Shown here piece by piece: positions 1 to 8,542 of a DNA stretch of 64,000 nucleotides; positions within the stretch are counted from its first letter, which is position 1, and each line of letters starts with the position of its first letter. The stretch is from positions 124,001 through 188,000 of the forward strand of contig JAAFIV010000004.1 of NCBI GenBank assembly GCA_013298775.1, read 5' to 3'. Made by a program: the position numbers and the translations under genes. Origin of the DNA: Ignavibacteria bacterium. Lineage in GTDB: Bacteria > Bacteroidota > Ignavibacteria > Kapaibacteriales > UBA4661. Below the pieces are notes generated by a model that was not told the origin of the DNA, ran no database searches, and saw nothing but the letters and a program-made list of their open reading frames with translations.

Positions 1-75
1 GATGTACGCGGGAAACGTGTTGGTATCATCCTTTCGGGCGGCAATGTGGATTTGAACAAGCTCCCTTGGCAGTGA
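1..75 (+). CDS. threonine dehydratase family, C-terminal fragment
   Basis: The frame is open from the first base and ends in TGA at 73-75, giving 24 residues. The tail GKRVGIILSGGNVDLNKLPW is the typical C-terminal strand of PLP-dependent threonine/serine dehydratases (fold type II), where the glycine-rich SGGN segment lies near the cofactor. Only the last few per cent of the protein is in the window, so biosynthetic IlvA, catabolic TdcB and serine racemase-like members cannot be told apart. No C-terminal ACT domain follows, which favours the short catabolic/TdcB-like form. Confidence 0.75.
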   Translation, partial: DVRGKRVGIILSGGNVDLNKLPWQ

Positions 76-115
76 ATCCATTGTTGTAATATTTCTGAAA
101 TCCCCGATTTTTCCG

Positions 116-123
116 TAATTTTG
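116..123 (+). promoter_or_regulatory. candidate -7 element TAATTTTG
   Basis: TAATTTTG matches the Bacteroidota -7 consensus TAnnTTTG exactly. A clear TTTG at -33 is missing (TTTCTG at 92-97 is the nearest match). If used, transcription of the nucleotide-sugar dehydrogenase would begin about 230 bases before its start codon and the leader would include the hairpin at 171-296. Confidence 0.35.
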
Positions 124-170
124 TCATCTCGTTTGACGATACACTTTTTTGTAATTGGCGATGGTATTAT

Positions 171-296
171 CCCGTCGGGCGGCTGTTATCACAAGAGCAG
201 TAGCCGTCCGGCGGGTGTACACGGGACAACTTCCACACGACCCCCAAAGAACTCGCCGGACGGCTACGGTGCTTGTGATAGCAGCCGCCCGACGAG
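171..296. repeat. family B palindromic element, copy B1
   Basis: Two inverted arms of about 46 bases (171-216 and 251-296) pair with only a handful of mismatches around a 34-base loop. The arms carry the core GCCGTCCGGCG and the inner segment TTATCACAAG. The same arms occur at 40984-41093 and 60982-61130. The downstream ACCTGACC at 303-310 matches the right terminus of the 60982 copy. This copy sits in the leader of the following gene, and an open frame reads through it. Confidence 0.85.
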
Positions 297-363
297 AGAA
301 TTACCTGACCGAATACCTCTTTTTGCAGATTCATTCTCTGCGATAATTTCCCTCATTTCAACT

Positions 364-1881
364 ATGCTCTCACGCTCACCTTTCGGCGAACAGTACGAAT
401 ACCGCATCAACGCTACACAGGAACAAGTACGCCTTCAAGAATTTACCGCAAACCCGCGCAAAACCGTCGTTATTCAAGGGTTGGGATTTGTGGGAACTGC
501 TATGGCTGCCGCCGTTGCAAATGCCAAAGATGCAAGCGGTACTGCGCTCTACAACGTTATCGGTGTGGATTTGCCGACCGAAGAACATTACTGGAAAATT
601 GCACGAGTAAATGCGGGATTGGCATCCGTCGTTTCCACCGATGCTAGTCTGGATGCGGCGTACAAGACGGCTCATGCGCAAGGAAATCTCACGGCAACTT
701 ACTCGCCCTTTGCCTACACGCTCGCCGATATTGTCGTGATTGATATTCACCTCGACATCAAGAAAAAGCAGCTTGGCAATGCCCGCGACTACGATTTTAG
801 CTTCGACCGCTACAAAGAAGCAATCATGCCGATTGCGCAGCGCATTCGCAACAACACGCTTGTTCTCGTGGAGACGACCGTTCCGCCTGGCACGACAGAG
901 AAAATTTTGTACCCAATGTTCGAGCGCATTGGGCGTGAACGCGGCTTAAATACAAGCACCGTCCACCTTGCGCACTCCTACGAACGCGTGATGCCGGGCA
1001 AAGAATACCTGAGTTCGATTACCAATTTTTTTCGTGTCTATTCTGCGATAACTCCAGAAGGCAAGCGGGTTGTACGGGATTTTCTTAGTTCATTTATCAA
1101 CACCAACGATTTCCCGCTCACCGAACTTCATTCCACAACGGCAAGCGAAATGTCGAAGGTGTTGGAAAATTCCTTCCGCGCCATGAACATAGCATTTATG
1201 CAGGAATGGACGGAGTTTGCGCAGGATGCGGGTGTGAATATGTTCGATGTGATTCAAGCAATTCGCGTCCGCCCAACGCACCGAAATATCATGGCTCCAG
1301 GCTTTGGCGTAGGTGGGTACTGCCTTACCAAAGATTCGCTCTTGGCGGACTGGTCGTATTCCACGCTCTTTGAATCCGATAAACGGCTTGAAATGTCGCT
1401 TGCAGCCATTAACACCAACGACCTCATGCCAAATGCAACGGTGGATTTGCTGAAATCCGCGCTGCCCGACGATTGGAAAAGCCTCGCTGGAAAGCACGTA
1501 ACCGTGCTGGGTGTGTCGTATTTGAACGATGTTGCCGATACGCGCTATTCTCCCACCGAACTTTTTTTCGATGCTTGCACAAAAGAAGGCGCGACAATGC
1601 AACTCCACGACCCGCTTGTTTCCTATTGGGTGGAAAAGAAACTCCCCGTAGAAACCAGTCTGGACGCGCTCTCCACGCTGAAGCATGACGTAGCCGTTTT
1701 TGCCGTGCGCCACAGCGAGTATCTCAAAATGGATGCAAACCAGATTCTATCAGTCTTGCAGGGCGTTCGCGTCGTTGTCGATACGTTCAATATCATTTCC
1801 GATACCACCGCCGAAGCCTTGCGCAAAGCGGGCGTGCGGGTTGTAGGGGTGGGAAAAGGGCATTGGATGGAATTGGTGTAG
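364..1881 (+). CDS. nucleotide-sugar dehydrogenase (UDP-glucose/UDP-ManNAc dehydrogenase family)
   Basis: 505 residues. The family oxidises the C6 hydroxyl of a UDP- or GDP-sugar to a carboxylate in two NAD-dependent steps, feeding capsule, O-antigen or other cell-surface glycans. The N-terminal Rossmann motif GLGFVGTAMAAAVA is at about residues 40-53. The central motif VETTVPPGTTEK and the catalytic-cysteine segment GVGGYCLTKD are present, followed by the C-terminal UDP-binding domain with ADTRYSPT. The frame is open upstream to 121, but that part reads through repeat B1. The ATG at 364 fits the family length. The loop GVGGYC resembles the WecC/VipA branch more than Ugd (GGSCFPKD), so UDP-N-acetylhexosamine is the likelier substrate, but this is an inference. 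No glycosyltransferases lie beside it. Confidence 0.88.
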   Translation: MLSRSPFGEQYEYRINATQEQVRLQEFTANPRKTVVIQGLGFVGTAMAAAVANAKDASGTALYNVIGVDLPTEEHYWKIARVNAGLASVVSTDASLDAAYKTAHAQGNLTATYSPFAYTLADIVVIDIHLDIKKKQLGNARDYDFSFDRYKEAIMPIAQRIRNNTLVLVETTVPPGTTEKILYPMFERIGRERGLNTSTVHLAHSYERVMPGKEYLSSITNFFRVYSAITPEGKRVVRDFLSSFINTNDFPLTELHSTTASEMSKVLENSFRAMNIAFMQEWTEFAQDAGVNMFDVIQAIRVRPTHRNIMAPGFGVGGYCLTKDSLLADWSYSTLFESDKRLEMSLAAINTNDLMPNATVDLLKSALPDDWKSLAGKHVTVLGVSYLNDVADTRYSPTELFFDACTKEGATMQLHDPLVSYWVEKKLPVETSLDALSTLKHDVAVFAVRHSEYLKMDANQILSVLQGVRVVVDTFNIISDTTAEALRKAGVRVVGVGKGHWMELV

Positions 1882-2091
1882 GGGAGAGCAATTGGCAATA
1901 GACGCTATGCAGATGAGTGATTTTTGCTCTTCAAGAAGCGACTCAATCATCTTGTTCGCGAGCGTTGGTGCGAGATTCAGGCAAGGAACACCGACAAACT
2001 GATGTGCCTCATCAGGTCGCTACCATACATTTCATCCTGAGTCGTAGCCTTCTCTACTGAAAATGGGTAAAAATCGTATGCGTTTAACTCG

Positions 2092-2318
2092 CCCGACGGC
2101 AGCGTTCTCGCACTCCTCAGCCGCCGCAGGGCTGTTAAGTTCTGCCAATTTTGCCCTCACCCCTCGCTGCGCGAGACCCTCTCCCAAAGGGCGAGGGTAG
2201 ATTTGGAGAGGTTTCCAAAGCCCTCTCCCTCTGGGAGAGGGTTGGGTGAGGGCTTCGTGAGGACTTCGTGAGGACGGAACTTAACAGCCCTGCTCAGCCG
2301 CCGGACGAGAAGAGCGTC
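2092..2318. repeat. family C element interrupted by a family A element
   Basis: The left part (2092-2125, starting CCCGACGGCAGCG) and right part (2294-2318, ending GACGAGAAGAGCG) together match the uninterrupted unit at 18163-18208. The bases CTCAGCCGCC occur at both junctions (2116-2125 and 2293-2302), as expected for a target duplication left by insertion of the element at 2126-2293. Confidence 0.75.
2126..2293. mobile_element. family A element A1, MITE-like, with flanking duplication
   Basis: The 168-bp unit has perfect 17-bp terminal inverted repeats (GCAGGGCTGTTAAGTTC at 2126-2142 and its complement at 2277-2293). The interior is the family A core: CCCTCACCC, CCCTCTCCC and GGGAGAGGG blocks. 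A 9-bp direct repeat TCAGCCGCC (2117-2125 and 2294-2302) flanks it. It encodes nothing and must be mobilised in trans, if it still moves. Confidence 0.75.
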
Positions 2319-2390
2319 CTACCCTTGTTGAGTATATCGTGCTTCCCGCCTCATTCTTCCTTCGTGCAGAACTTGATTGAGAACTTCTTG

Positions 2391-2421
2391 ATTGGCGTTC
2401 CCAAAAAAATGAGTATTTTTG
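2391..2421 (+). promoter_or_regulatory. candidate murA promoter, Bacteroidota type
   Basis: ATTG at 2391-2394 is separated by 19 bases from TATTTTTG at 2414-2421, which matches TAnnTTTG exactly. The spacing fits the -33/-7 arrangement read by Bacteroidota sigma-A. The proposed start codon is about 70 bases downstream. Confidence 0.45.
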
Positions 2422-2490
2422 CGGTGCAGCAACCGCATTCGGGCGTACAAGCTCGAATGTACCTCTTCCTTTCACTTTCCTTTCGTTTCT

Positions 2491-3759
2491 GTGGATAAAT
2501 TCGTTATCACGGGCGGTAAACCGCTCAATGGTCGTATTGCCATTTCTGGCGCGAAAAATGCTTCCCTTGCCATCATGCCCGCGACATTCCTTGCTCCGGG
2601 CGCATTTCATCTCACGAACACCCCGAATCTCCGCGATGTCTGGACGCTCTCGCGCCTTATGGGTGCAATGGGCGCACATTGCGAATTGAACGACAATGAC
2701 TTGTTTGTGGACACCGCAAACATCACCTCGTTTGAAGCTCCCTACGAACACGTGAAAAAGATGCGTGCATCTTTTCACGTTCTGGGACCGATTCTCGCTC
2801 GGTACGGTGAGGCGCGTATTTCCTTGCCCGGCGGCTGTGCGTGGGGTCCGCGTCCAGTGGATTTGCACTTAAAAGGTATGGAAAAATTAGGTGCGGAAAT
2901 CACGATTGAAAATGGCTATGTGAATGCCAAAGCCCCCAATGGTGGCTTGCGTGGGGCGCGTTTCCACTTCGATATTTCCAGCGTCGGCGCGACGGAAAAC
3001 GTGATGATGGCGGCAGTTCTCGCAAAAGGTACAACTATTCTCACCAATGCAGCATTGGAGCCAGAAGTAACCGCGCTTGGGCGAATGCTCGTGAAAATGG
3101 GTGCAAAGATTGAGGGAATCGGCACAACAACGTTGGAAATTGAAGGCGTGAGCGAACTCAAACCCGTGAACGAAGAAACCATTCCCGACCGCATAGAAGC
3201 AGGAACATTCCTCATTGCGGCGGCAATGACACGCGGAAAAATTACCATTGATAATATCAATCCCTATCACCTTGCGGCGGTGATTGCAAAGCTGGAAGAA
3301 TCTGGCTGCGAAGTAGATGTGAACGGCGACAGTATCACGCTCACCATGACCGAATCGCCAAAGCCGACGGACATAACAACCGCGCCATATCCAGGCTTTC
3401 CCACCGATTTGCAAGCGCAATGGATGGCGTATATGCTCACTGCGCAAGGCACATCCAGCATTACCGATACCATTTACACCGACCGCTTTAAGCACGTGCC
3501 AGAGCTTCTTCGCTTAGGCGCGGATGTAGAAATGGCGGACAATACAGCTATTATCAAAGGCGGTAAGAAACTAAGCGGCGCGACGGTGATGTCCACTGAT
3601 TTGCGGGCAAGTGCATCGCTTATTCTCGCGGCTATTGTAGCGGAAGGACGCAGCGAGATTTTACGTGTCTATCACCTCGACCGTGGTTATGATGCGATTG
3701 AAAAACGCTTGAATTTGCTTGGCGCAAGTATTCGTCGCGAAAACACGGAAGAGTTTTAA
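2491..3759 (+). CDS. murA: UDP-N-acetylglucosamine 1-carboxyvinyltransferase
   Basis: 422 residues; MurA is usually about 420. It transfers enolpyruvate from PEP to UDP-GlcNAc, the first committed step of peptidoglycan synthesis, in the cytoplasm. SGAKNASL near residue 20 holds the conserved Lys-Asn pair that contacts substrate. LPGGCAWGPRPVDLHL near residue 115 carries the PEP-attacking cysteine, so the enzyme should be fosfomycin-sensitive in principle. DRIEAGTF and the late TDLRASASL segment are also typical. The GTG at 2491 is chosen because the protein then begins MDKFVITGGKPLNG as in homologues; an in-frame extension to 2419 has no family match. No strong Shine-Dalgarno sequence precedes it. 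Confidence 0.95.
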   Translation: MDKFVITGGKPLNGRIAISGAKNASLAIMPATFLAPGAFHLTNTPNLRDVWTLSRLMGAMGAHCELNDNDLFVDTANITSFEAPYEHVKKMRASFHVLGPILARYGEARISLPGGCAWGPRPVDLHLKGMEKLGAEITIENGYVNAKAPNGGLRGARFHFDISSVGATENVMMAAVLAKGTTILTNAALEPEVTALGRMLVKMGAKIEGIGTTTLEIEGVSELKPVNEETIPDRIEAGTFLIAAAMTRGKITIDNINPYHLAAVIAKLEESGCEVDVNGDSITLTMTESPKPTDITTAPYPGFPTDLQAQWMAYMLTAQGTSSITDTIYTDRFKHVPELLRLGADVEMADNTAIIKGGKKLSGATVMSTDLRASASLILAAIVAEGRSEILRVYHLDRGYDAIEKRLNLLGASIRRENTEEF

Positions 3760-3764
3760 GGATT

Positions 3765-4352
3765 AGGACTTTCGCAAACGGCGCAGACAAGAGTGTTATC
3801 TGTAGTGGAGTAGAAGTCATAGAGTTCTTTGACAATCAGAGTTTTGATAGTCCATGGAAAATGGCTTTGCAGCTTGTCGCATTCGCCCCCTTGATAAAGG
3901 GAAAACGGGGGATTGCTGTTTTGCGCGGTCTCCAGCACCCCAAGCTCACGCGAAGGCGACCCAATCCCCCGTTCCCCCTTTATCAAGGGGGCGAAGGATT
4001 GATGCGGCTTTCACGGCATTGTCGGCAAAAGACCGAACTACCAAAACTTTCGTTGTCAAAGACCATACTGCCGTCTACTCCAGTGCAGGTAACAAGAGTG
4101 TCTGCGCCACGGTCAGGCTTCAGTTTCATCTGGCTTTGGTACGGCAGACACTCTGTACACGACAAAACTTTTTTCATAGTGGCGTGAGACTTCTTGTCTG
4201 TGAGTGTTGGTGCGGGGTTCAAGCAACGAACACAGACAAGAAGTCTCAAGCCACTGAAGCCTGATTTAATGCACTTTTCAGAGGTTTTGTCGTGTACAAA
4301 GACGGCAGACACTCTTGTCTGCCCCATGAAACAAACCGTTTGCGAAAGTCCT
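3765..4352. repeat. 588-bp composite palindromic element
   Basis: The ends are perfect 17-bp inverted repeats (AGGACTTTCGCAAACGG at 3765 and its complement ending at 4352). Inside are nested palindromes: 3779-3850 pairs imperfectly with 4038-4112; TCGCCCCCTTGATAAAGGG at 3883 pairs with 3976-3994; TGTACACGACAAAACTT near 4153 pairs with a site near 4290; and a family E hairpin lies at 4172-4265. Overlapping frames exist on both strands but look like palindrome artefacts. It fills the whole murA-to-4404 gap and could stop or fold readthrough transcripts. Confidence 0.75.
4172..4265 (-). repeat. family E hairpin, copy E1
   Basis: Inverted arms GACTTCTTGTCTG and CAGACAAGAAGTC enclose a loop with the conserved bases of TTGAACCCCGCACCAACACT (minus strand). 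The complement aligns along its full length with 58388-58481. The stem sequence differs there (ATTCTTG versus CTTCTTG), but both arms changed together, so pairing is kept. Confidence 0.75.
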
Positions 4353-4403
4353 CAATATACTTGAAACAACGTCTGCATTATCATCCAACTTTCACCTTCT
4401 CAC

Positions 4404-4865
4404 ATGGCGCGAAATCTCGCACAAATATTCGAGCAAATACGATTGAAGCAAATAAGCAATCGTGGACGCATGACGCTTGCCGTCGCGCTTTTGGCGGGTG
4501 CGCCATTGCTGTTCTATGGCTTGGTGCAGTATTCCAACGTGAAAACTGAGATTGACAACAGCACTTTCACGCGAGGGCGCGTCATCAAAACGATGCAAGT
4601 CGAAGGGGGCTTTTTTCCAATGGTGCGCTTGGAAACAACGCAAGGAGCGGTGCGCTTTACTGACCGCGCTGGCTCGCAAGAACCCGAATTCCGCGATGGC
4701 GAAATTGTCGAGGTGGTCTTTCCACAATACGAACCCCAGAGAGGGCGTATTTACTCATGGAAACGCGTATGGCTTATTCCCACGCTTACCGTGCTGGGAG
4801 GCGCGTTACCACTCATTATTGGCGTTGTGGTCATGCTATTCATTGAGCGGAAGCGTGTTTCGTAA
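4404..4865 (+). CDS. DUF3592-like two-helix membrane protein
   Basis: 153 residues. A hydrophobic helix (about 24-45, LAVALLAGAPLLFYGLVQY) is followed by an extracytoplasmic beta-rich domain (about 50-115) and a second helix (about 120-147, LIPTLTVLGGALPLIIGVVV). The middle domain, with the pattern G-x-V-(x)n-P-x-V-x-F/L-x-T and RDGEIVEVVFPQYEP, resembles DUF3592, a family without an established biochemical role. It lies 36 bases before the EnvC-like gene in the same direction and may be cotranscribed. The start ATG is the only good one. Function unknown. Confidence 0.65.
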   Translation: MARNLAQIFEQIRLKQISNRGRMTLAVALLAGAPLLFYGLVQYSNVKTEIDNSTFTRGRVIKTMQVEGGFFPMVRLETTQGAVRFTDRAGSQEPEFRDGEIVEVVFPQYEPQRGRIYSWKRVWLIPTLTVLGGALPLIIGVVVMLFIERKRVS

Positions 4866-4901
4866 GACGAAAGATGAATGATGCAATATGAGGGATGAAT
4901 T

Positions 4902-6287
4902 ATGAAACATACACAGCTATTTTTTAACCGCAACAACGCATCATTGCTTGTATTGGTGATAGGTTTCCTCTGGTTGCCGATTGCTCTTTTTCCTGCTTCA
5001 CCTCAAAAAAAATCGCAAAAAAAATCATCGTCTAGCAAAAAAGCTGTTGCTCAAGCACGTTCCCACGCAAGTTCAAACGCAGCATCGAAAAAGAAACAAG
5101 GCGGAAAGCCACCTGCGGCATCCAAACTGCGCACGTTACAGCGTGATATCGAACGCGACCGCGCAAAACTTCGTGCCGTAAAACAGCAAGAACGCGCGAC
5201 CGCGCAGCACATCAAGTCCTACCGCGAAAAAGATAAGCAATTACAAACGTCATTACAGAAAATATCCGTTGAGTTACGCCAAACGCAAGATTCTGTGCGT
5301 TCTGCCGCAAAAAAGATTTCCAGTACCGACCAAAACGCACAAGAACTTCGCCGCCGCTATGCAGCAGTAGTGCGGATGCTGGGGTTGCACAGCGAAGCCT
5401 CCGATGCGGAATATCTGAACCGCGCTGGTGCGATGGAAGAGGAACTCCTCACGCAAGGAATTGTCCGCCACATAGCCGCAAACACCGATAAACGCTTGAA
5501 CTTTGTTCAGCGCGAGCGCGATTCGCTTGCCGAAGCACAAGCGCGATTCCGTGCCGAATACGGCGAAGCTGCGGAGATGAAACATCGAACAGAATCGGAA
5601 AAGAATAAAGTTGTTGGGGAATTGAAGTCGGAACAAAAGGAACTACGCGGCTTGCAGGCGACAAAGCAACAGCTTATGCAGCAAATTGAAGAGAAAAAAG
5701 CAAGCGCACGAAAAATGGAACGTATTATTGCGGGAATGGTGGGAAAATCGAATAATTCGAGTAACTCCAGTAATGATGCGGCTTCTGAGCCGTCATCTTC
5801 AGCGCGTTCTGGCGCGTCGCGCAAGCATTCGTCCAGTGAAGAAGAAACAAACCAAGCGACCTACGAAGCCCGTGCTGCCAGTGTTCGCGGGGGATTCCGT
5901 CGCCATTCGTTGCCTTTTCCTGTGCAGGGCGCACACCGCACACTGCATAGCTTTGGTGCGCATACCAACGCCGCAACTGGTACCGTTATTGAAAATCCGG
6001 GAATTGACATTCAATCACCCAAAGGAACAAGTGTTTGTGCGGTTGCGAAGGGAACCGTGTCCTTAGTAAATTGGCTTCCGGGCTACGGTTCGCTTGTTAT
6101 TATTGACCATGGCAATACGTTTCGCTCCGTGTATGCAAATTTAGCATCGGTGAAAATTCAACAAGGACAAGCCGTGAAAGCAGGTACCGTGCTGGGTGTA
6201 AGCGGTCGAGCCGCCGACGGTGAGTATGTGCATTTTGAACTTTGGCACGACCGACATAAGCTGAATCCCGCAGTGTGGCTACAATAA
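4902..6287 (+). CDS. EnvC-like murein hydrolase activator with degenerate LytM domain
   Basis: 461 residues. An N-terminal hydrophobic segment (about 13-30) serves as signal peptide, then a Lys/Ser-rich linker, a long charged coiled coil (about 65-285), a Ser-rich linker and a C-terminal LytM/M23 domain (about 345-460). In active M23 peptidases zinc is held by HxxxD and HxH. Here the first site reads NPGID and the last reads YVH, so two ligands are missing while the fold motifs (IIDHG, VHFELW) remain. This matches EnvC-type proteins, which activate septal amidases rather than cutting peptidoglycan. FtsEX, its usual partner, is not in the window. A GAGGG Shine-Dalgarno lies ahead of the ATG. 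Confidence 0.85.
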   Translation: MKHTQLFFNRNNASLLVLVIGFLWLPIALFPASPQKKSQKKSSSSKKAVAQARSHASSNAASKKKQGGKPPAASKLRTLQRDIERDRAKLRAVKQQERATAQHIKSYREKDKQLQTSLQKISVELRQTQDSVRSAAKKISSTDQNAQELRRRYAAVVRMLGLHSEASDAEYLNRAGAMEEELLTQGIVRHIAANTDKRLNFVQRERDSLAEAQARFRAEYGEAAEMKHRTESEKNKVVGELKSEQKELRGLQATKQQLMQQIEEKKASARKMERIIAGMVGKSNNSSNSSNDAASEPSSSARSGASRKHSSSEEETNQATYEARAASVRGGFRRHSLPFPVQGAHRTLHSFGAHTNAATGTVIENPGIDIQSPKGTSVCAVAKGTVSLVNWLPGYGSLVIIDHGNTFRSVYANLASVKIQQGQAVKAGTVLGVSGRAADGEYVHFELWHDRHKLNPAVWLQ

Positions 6288-6302
6288 ACTCAATAGCACT
6301 CC

Positions 6303-6908
6303 ATGACGAAAAACGAACTGCGCACACACCTGAAAGCCGCACGGCAAGCTCTTTCTGAAGCAGAACGGCAAGAAAAAAGTATGCGTATTGCCGAGCAGCT
6401 TTTTTGTACGCAGGAATGGCAGTCTGCTGATACAATACATTCCTACGTTTCCTTTCGGACGGAAGTTGCCACAGAGCGCATCATTACTCGTGCGTGGGCG
6501 GAGAAAAAAAATGTTGTTGTGCCAATCATTGACCCCACAACAAACGAGATGCTACACGCAGAAGTTTATCCTGAAACCCTCTTCATTCCTGATTCCTTTG
6601 GCATTCCTACTCCACAGGTTTCTCCTGACCACCTATACGATTGGCACAAAAAAATACTGCAAAACTTACCAATGTGCATTATTGTCCCACTTCTTGGATT
6701 TGATGATACCTGTTATCGGATTGGGTATGGGAAAGGGCATTACGACCGCTTCTTTGCTGGCTTGTCGGACAATACTTTTCCTCGAATTGCGAAAATTGGC
6801 TGTGCGTTTCAGTGCCAGTGTGTGCCAGAACTTCCCCGCGAGGCGCACGATATTCCCTTGGACATGGTCATAACTGAAGAGAGCTTATATCGCCCAGAAA
6901 CTCGGTAA
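6303..6908 (+). CDS. 5-formyltetrahydrofolate cyclo-ligase
   Basis: 201 residues, the usual length. The enzyme uses ATP to convert 5-formyl-THF into 5,10-methenyl-THF, returning stored folate to the one-carbon pool. The N-terminal basic helix with the KxELR pattern (KNELRTHLKAARQAL), the YVSFRTEV substrate strand and the phosphate-binding signature GYGKGHYDR with the preceding LGFD are all present. It starts 15 bases after the EnvC-like gene and ends facing the esterase gene on the other strand. Confidence 0.92.
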   Translation: MTKNELRTHLKAARQALSEAERQEKSMRIAEQLFCTQEWQSADTIHSYVSFRTEVATERIITRAWAEKKNVVVPIIDPTTNEMLHAEVYPETLFIPDSFGIPTPQVSPDHLYDWHKKILQNLPMCIIVPLLGFDDTCYRIGYGKGHYDRFFAGLSDNTFPRIAKIGCAFQCQCVPELPREAHDIPLDMVITEESLYRPETR

Positions 6909-6934
6909 ATACTGGCTTGCGGGAATAGTTTTTT

Positions 6935-8533
6935 CTAGGGCTGCCAAGGTAAAATGTAAACATGATTGAAAGATAATGCCCCAATCCCGCGTGAATTCAC
7001 AATCCACGGACCTTGATACACGACACCAGGTGAATTAGCATAGTATGATTTGTGCGCGTAGGAAATGTAATGCGCAGAGCTATGCGGCTCGTGAAGCGTC
7101 AAAATAACACTGTCAAACCCCGCAGGGCGCACGTCTGCTATTGAGCCGGTACGTGAGTGTGCGCCTGTCTCATCATCAAAAGAAAATGCTTCGGCAATCG
7201 TATGTTTCTTCCCGCCAACGCTCGTATCTGCGGTGATGGCGAGCATATTCTGCGTTTCTAGGGGATTGTGCGAGAAAGATAACATCAACTCACAATGTGC
7301 GCTATCTAACCAAAAAGCTAGTTCAATGTTGGGAGCGTGTAGATGCTGGGCATCGCGGGAGTGGTAAAAGTCATGGGCAATGTGCCGAGAAATCTGCTCA
7401 GCAAGCACGACATACCCTGAATCCTTGTAATGGCAACCATCGTGGAAGGGAACGGCATTGCTGCTAATGAGTGTAATGTTCGGGAGGGTGCGTGCAAGCT
7501 GGCGTTGGGCTTCTTTGAGCTTGTGCTGGTCGTAATTCATACACATCGAAGCGTGAATCTGCACGACGTAAATATGCTCCAAGTTTGGATAATCTTGCAT
7601 CCAGCTATAATGGAGCATGTAAAAGAGAGAATCATAGTGCCTCGCATCGGAATTTGATTCGCCCTGATACCACACCAAACTTCGCGCTGCGTGCCTGACC
7701 ATTGCTTGCTCTGAGCGATAGTATAAATTCCCATAAATATTATTTGGCTTCACACGCGTATTTGCATTGGTATCAGCAAAATGCTGTTCAATCGTGGTCG
7801 CATTTACGCCGCCGTGCATGATACAAAGCGGGATATTCACCCCTTGATGAATCTGCTGCTGCACGCCGAGCGCAAGTCCGCCCATTGTATAGCCTTTGCT
7901 CTGCGCAAGGCGCGTACTTACCCATACAGGATTGCGCATCTGCTGGTCGTAGCCATAGGGAATAATAACGCCGTTGGTGTCGAGGAACGTCCGTCCGAAG
8001 CCATCAAGCGGGGTAAGTGGCTTCCCCAAAACAGTATTCGATTGCCCGCTCACGAGCAGCACATCGCCGCAAATCAAGCTATCACGCGCTGCGACGACGC
8101 TATCCCACGTAGCAGTACGAAAGCCAAGTTTGAAGGAATACGAGCTGCATTCCGCACCAATACTACATTCGGCATAAAATCGTCGCTCTGTTGGAATAGC
8201 ATTTAGCGCAATATTGTACGCAAGCGGCGGGAGAGAAATTTCACACTGTTTGTAGGGTAGATTGTTCTTAAACACCAGCAAATACGCACTCTTCACGGAA
8301 TCGGCATACAGTATTCCGCCAACGCATAGGCTCGCGCTCAGTCCAGCACTATCACGTGGAAAAAACTGACCATTTTGGGGGAAATCAGCATCGGGAAGCC
8401 AGAGTGGACGCGGTGTTGCGGGGATATTCGTTGGAGGAGATTGTGCATGAAGGAATACACAGGAGATAGCACTCCAAACCAAGATACAGACAGTAATCAC
8501 TTCCCACAAAAGAGGTTTGATAAAATAGCGCAT
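6935..8533 (-). CDS. secreted sialate O-acetylesterase-like SGNH hydrolase
   Basis: 532 residues. A signal peptide (about 1-30, ending near VFLHAQ) directs export. The SGNH/SASA blocks are in order: VSGQSN (nucleophile serine, about residue 160), GGVNATTIEQ, WYQGESN (about residue 290) and DGCHYKDSGY with the catalytic Asp-His pair (about residue 365). The family removes acetyl groups from sialic acids or other acetylated glycans. A C-terminal beta-rich domain (about 400-530) follows. The gene begins 9 bases after the CheY-like gene and is downstream of susCD, so it is probably the periplasmic enzyme of this glycan-uptake cluster. The exact acetyl ester is not predictable. Confidence 0.75.
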   Translation of the reverse strand: MRYFIKPLLWEVITVCILVWSAISCVFLHAQSPPTNIPATPRPLWLPDADFPQNGQFFPRDSAGLSASLCVGGILYADSVKSAYLLVFKNNLPYKQCEISLPPLAYNIALNAIPTERRFYAECSIGAECSSYSFKLGFRTATWDSVVAARDSLICGDVLLVSGQSNTVLGKPLTPLDGFGRTFLDTNGVIIPYGYDQQMRNPVWVSTRLAQSKGYTMGGLALGVQQQIHQGVNIPLCIMHGGVNATTIEQHFADTNANTRVKPNNIYGNLYYRSEQAMVRHAARSLVWYQGESNSDARHYDSLFYMLHYSWMQDYPNLEHIYVVQIHASMCMNYDQHKLKEAQRQLARTLPNITLISSNAVPFHDGCHYKDSGYVVLAEQISRHIAHDFYHSRDAQHLHAPNIELAFWLDSAHCELMLSFSHNPLETQNMLAITADTSVGGKKHTIAEAFSFDDETGAHSRTGSIADVRPAGFDSVILTLHEPHSSAHYISYAHKSYYANSPGVVYQGPWIVNSRGIGALSFNHVYILPWQP

Positions 8534-8542
8534 TTCAACCTC

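Larger units (their letters stand above)
1882..2490. other. intergenic region with nested repeats
   Basis: No coding frame here looks genuine. From 1950 to 2010 there is a decayed stretch (GAGCGTTGGTGCGAGATTCAG) resembling half of family E. From 2092 to 2318 a family C unit is split by a family A element (listed separately). The remainder, up to 2490, holds the candidate murA promoter. Confidence 0.7.

Noticed and set aside
121-363. N-terminal extension of the nucleotide-sugar dehydrogenase
   Set aside because: The frame is open, but it is read through the family B palindrome and has no dehydrogenase similarity; the Rossmann motif is correctly placed from the ATG at 364.
3854-4327. Overlapping frames of 76-136 codons in the murA downstream gap
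   Set aside because: They follow the inverted-repeat arms on both strands and contain repeat-derived peptides; no start or domain evidence supports them.
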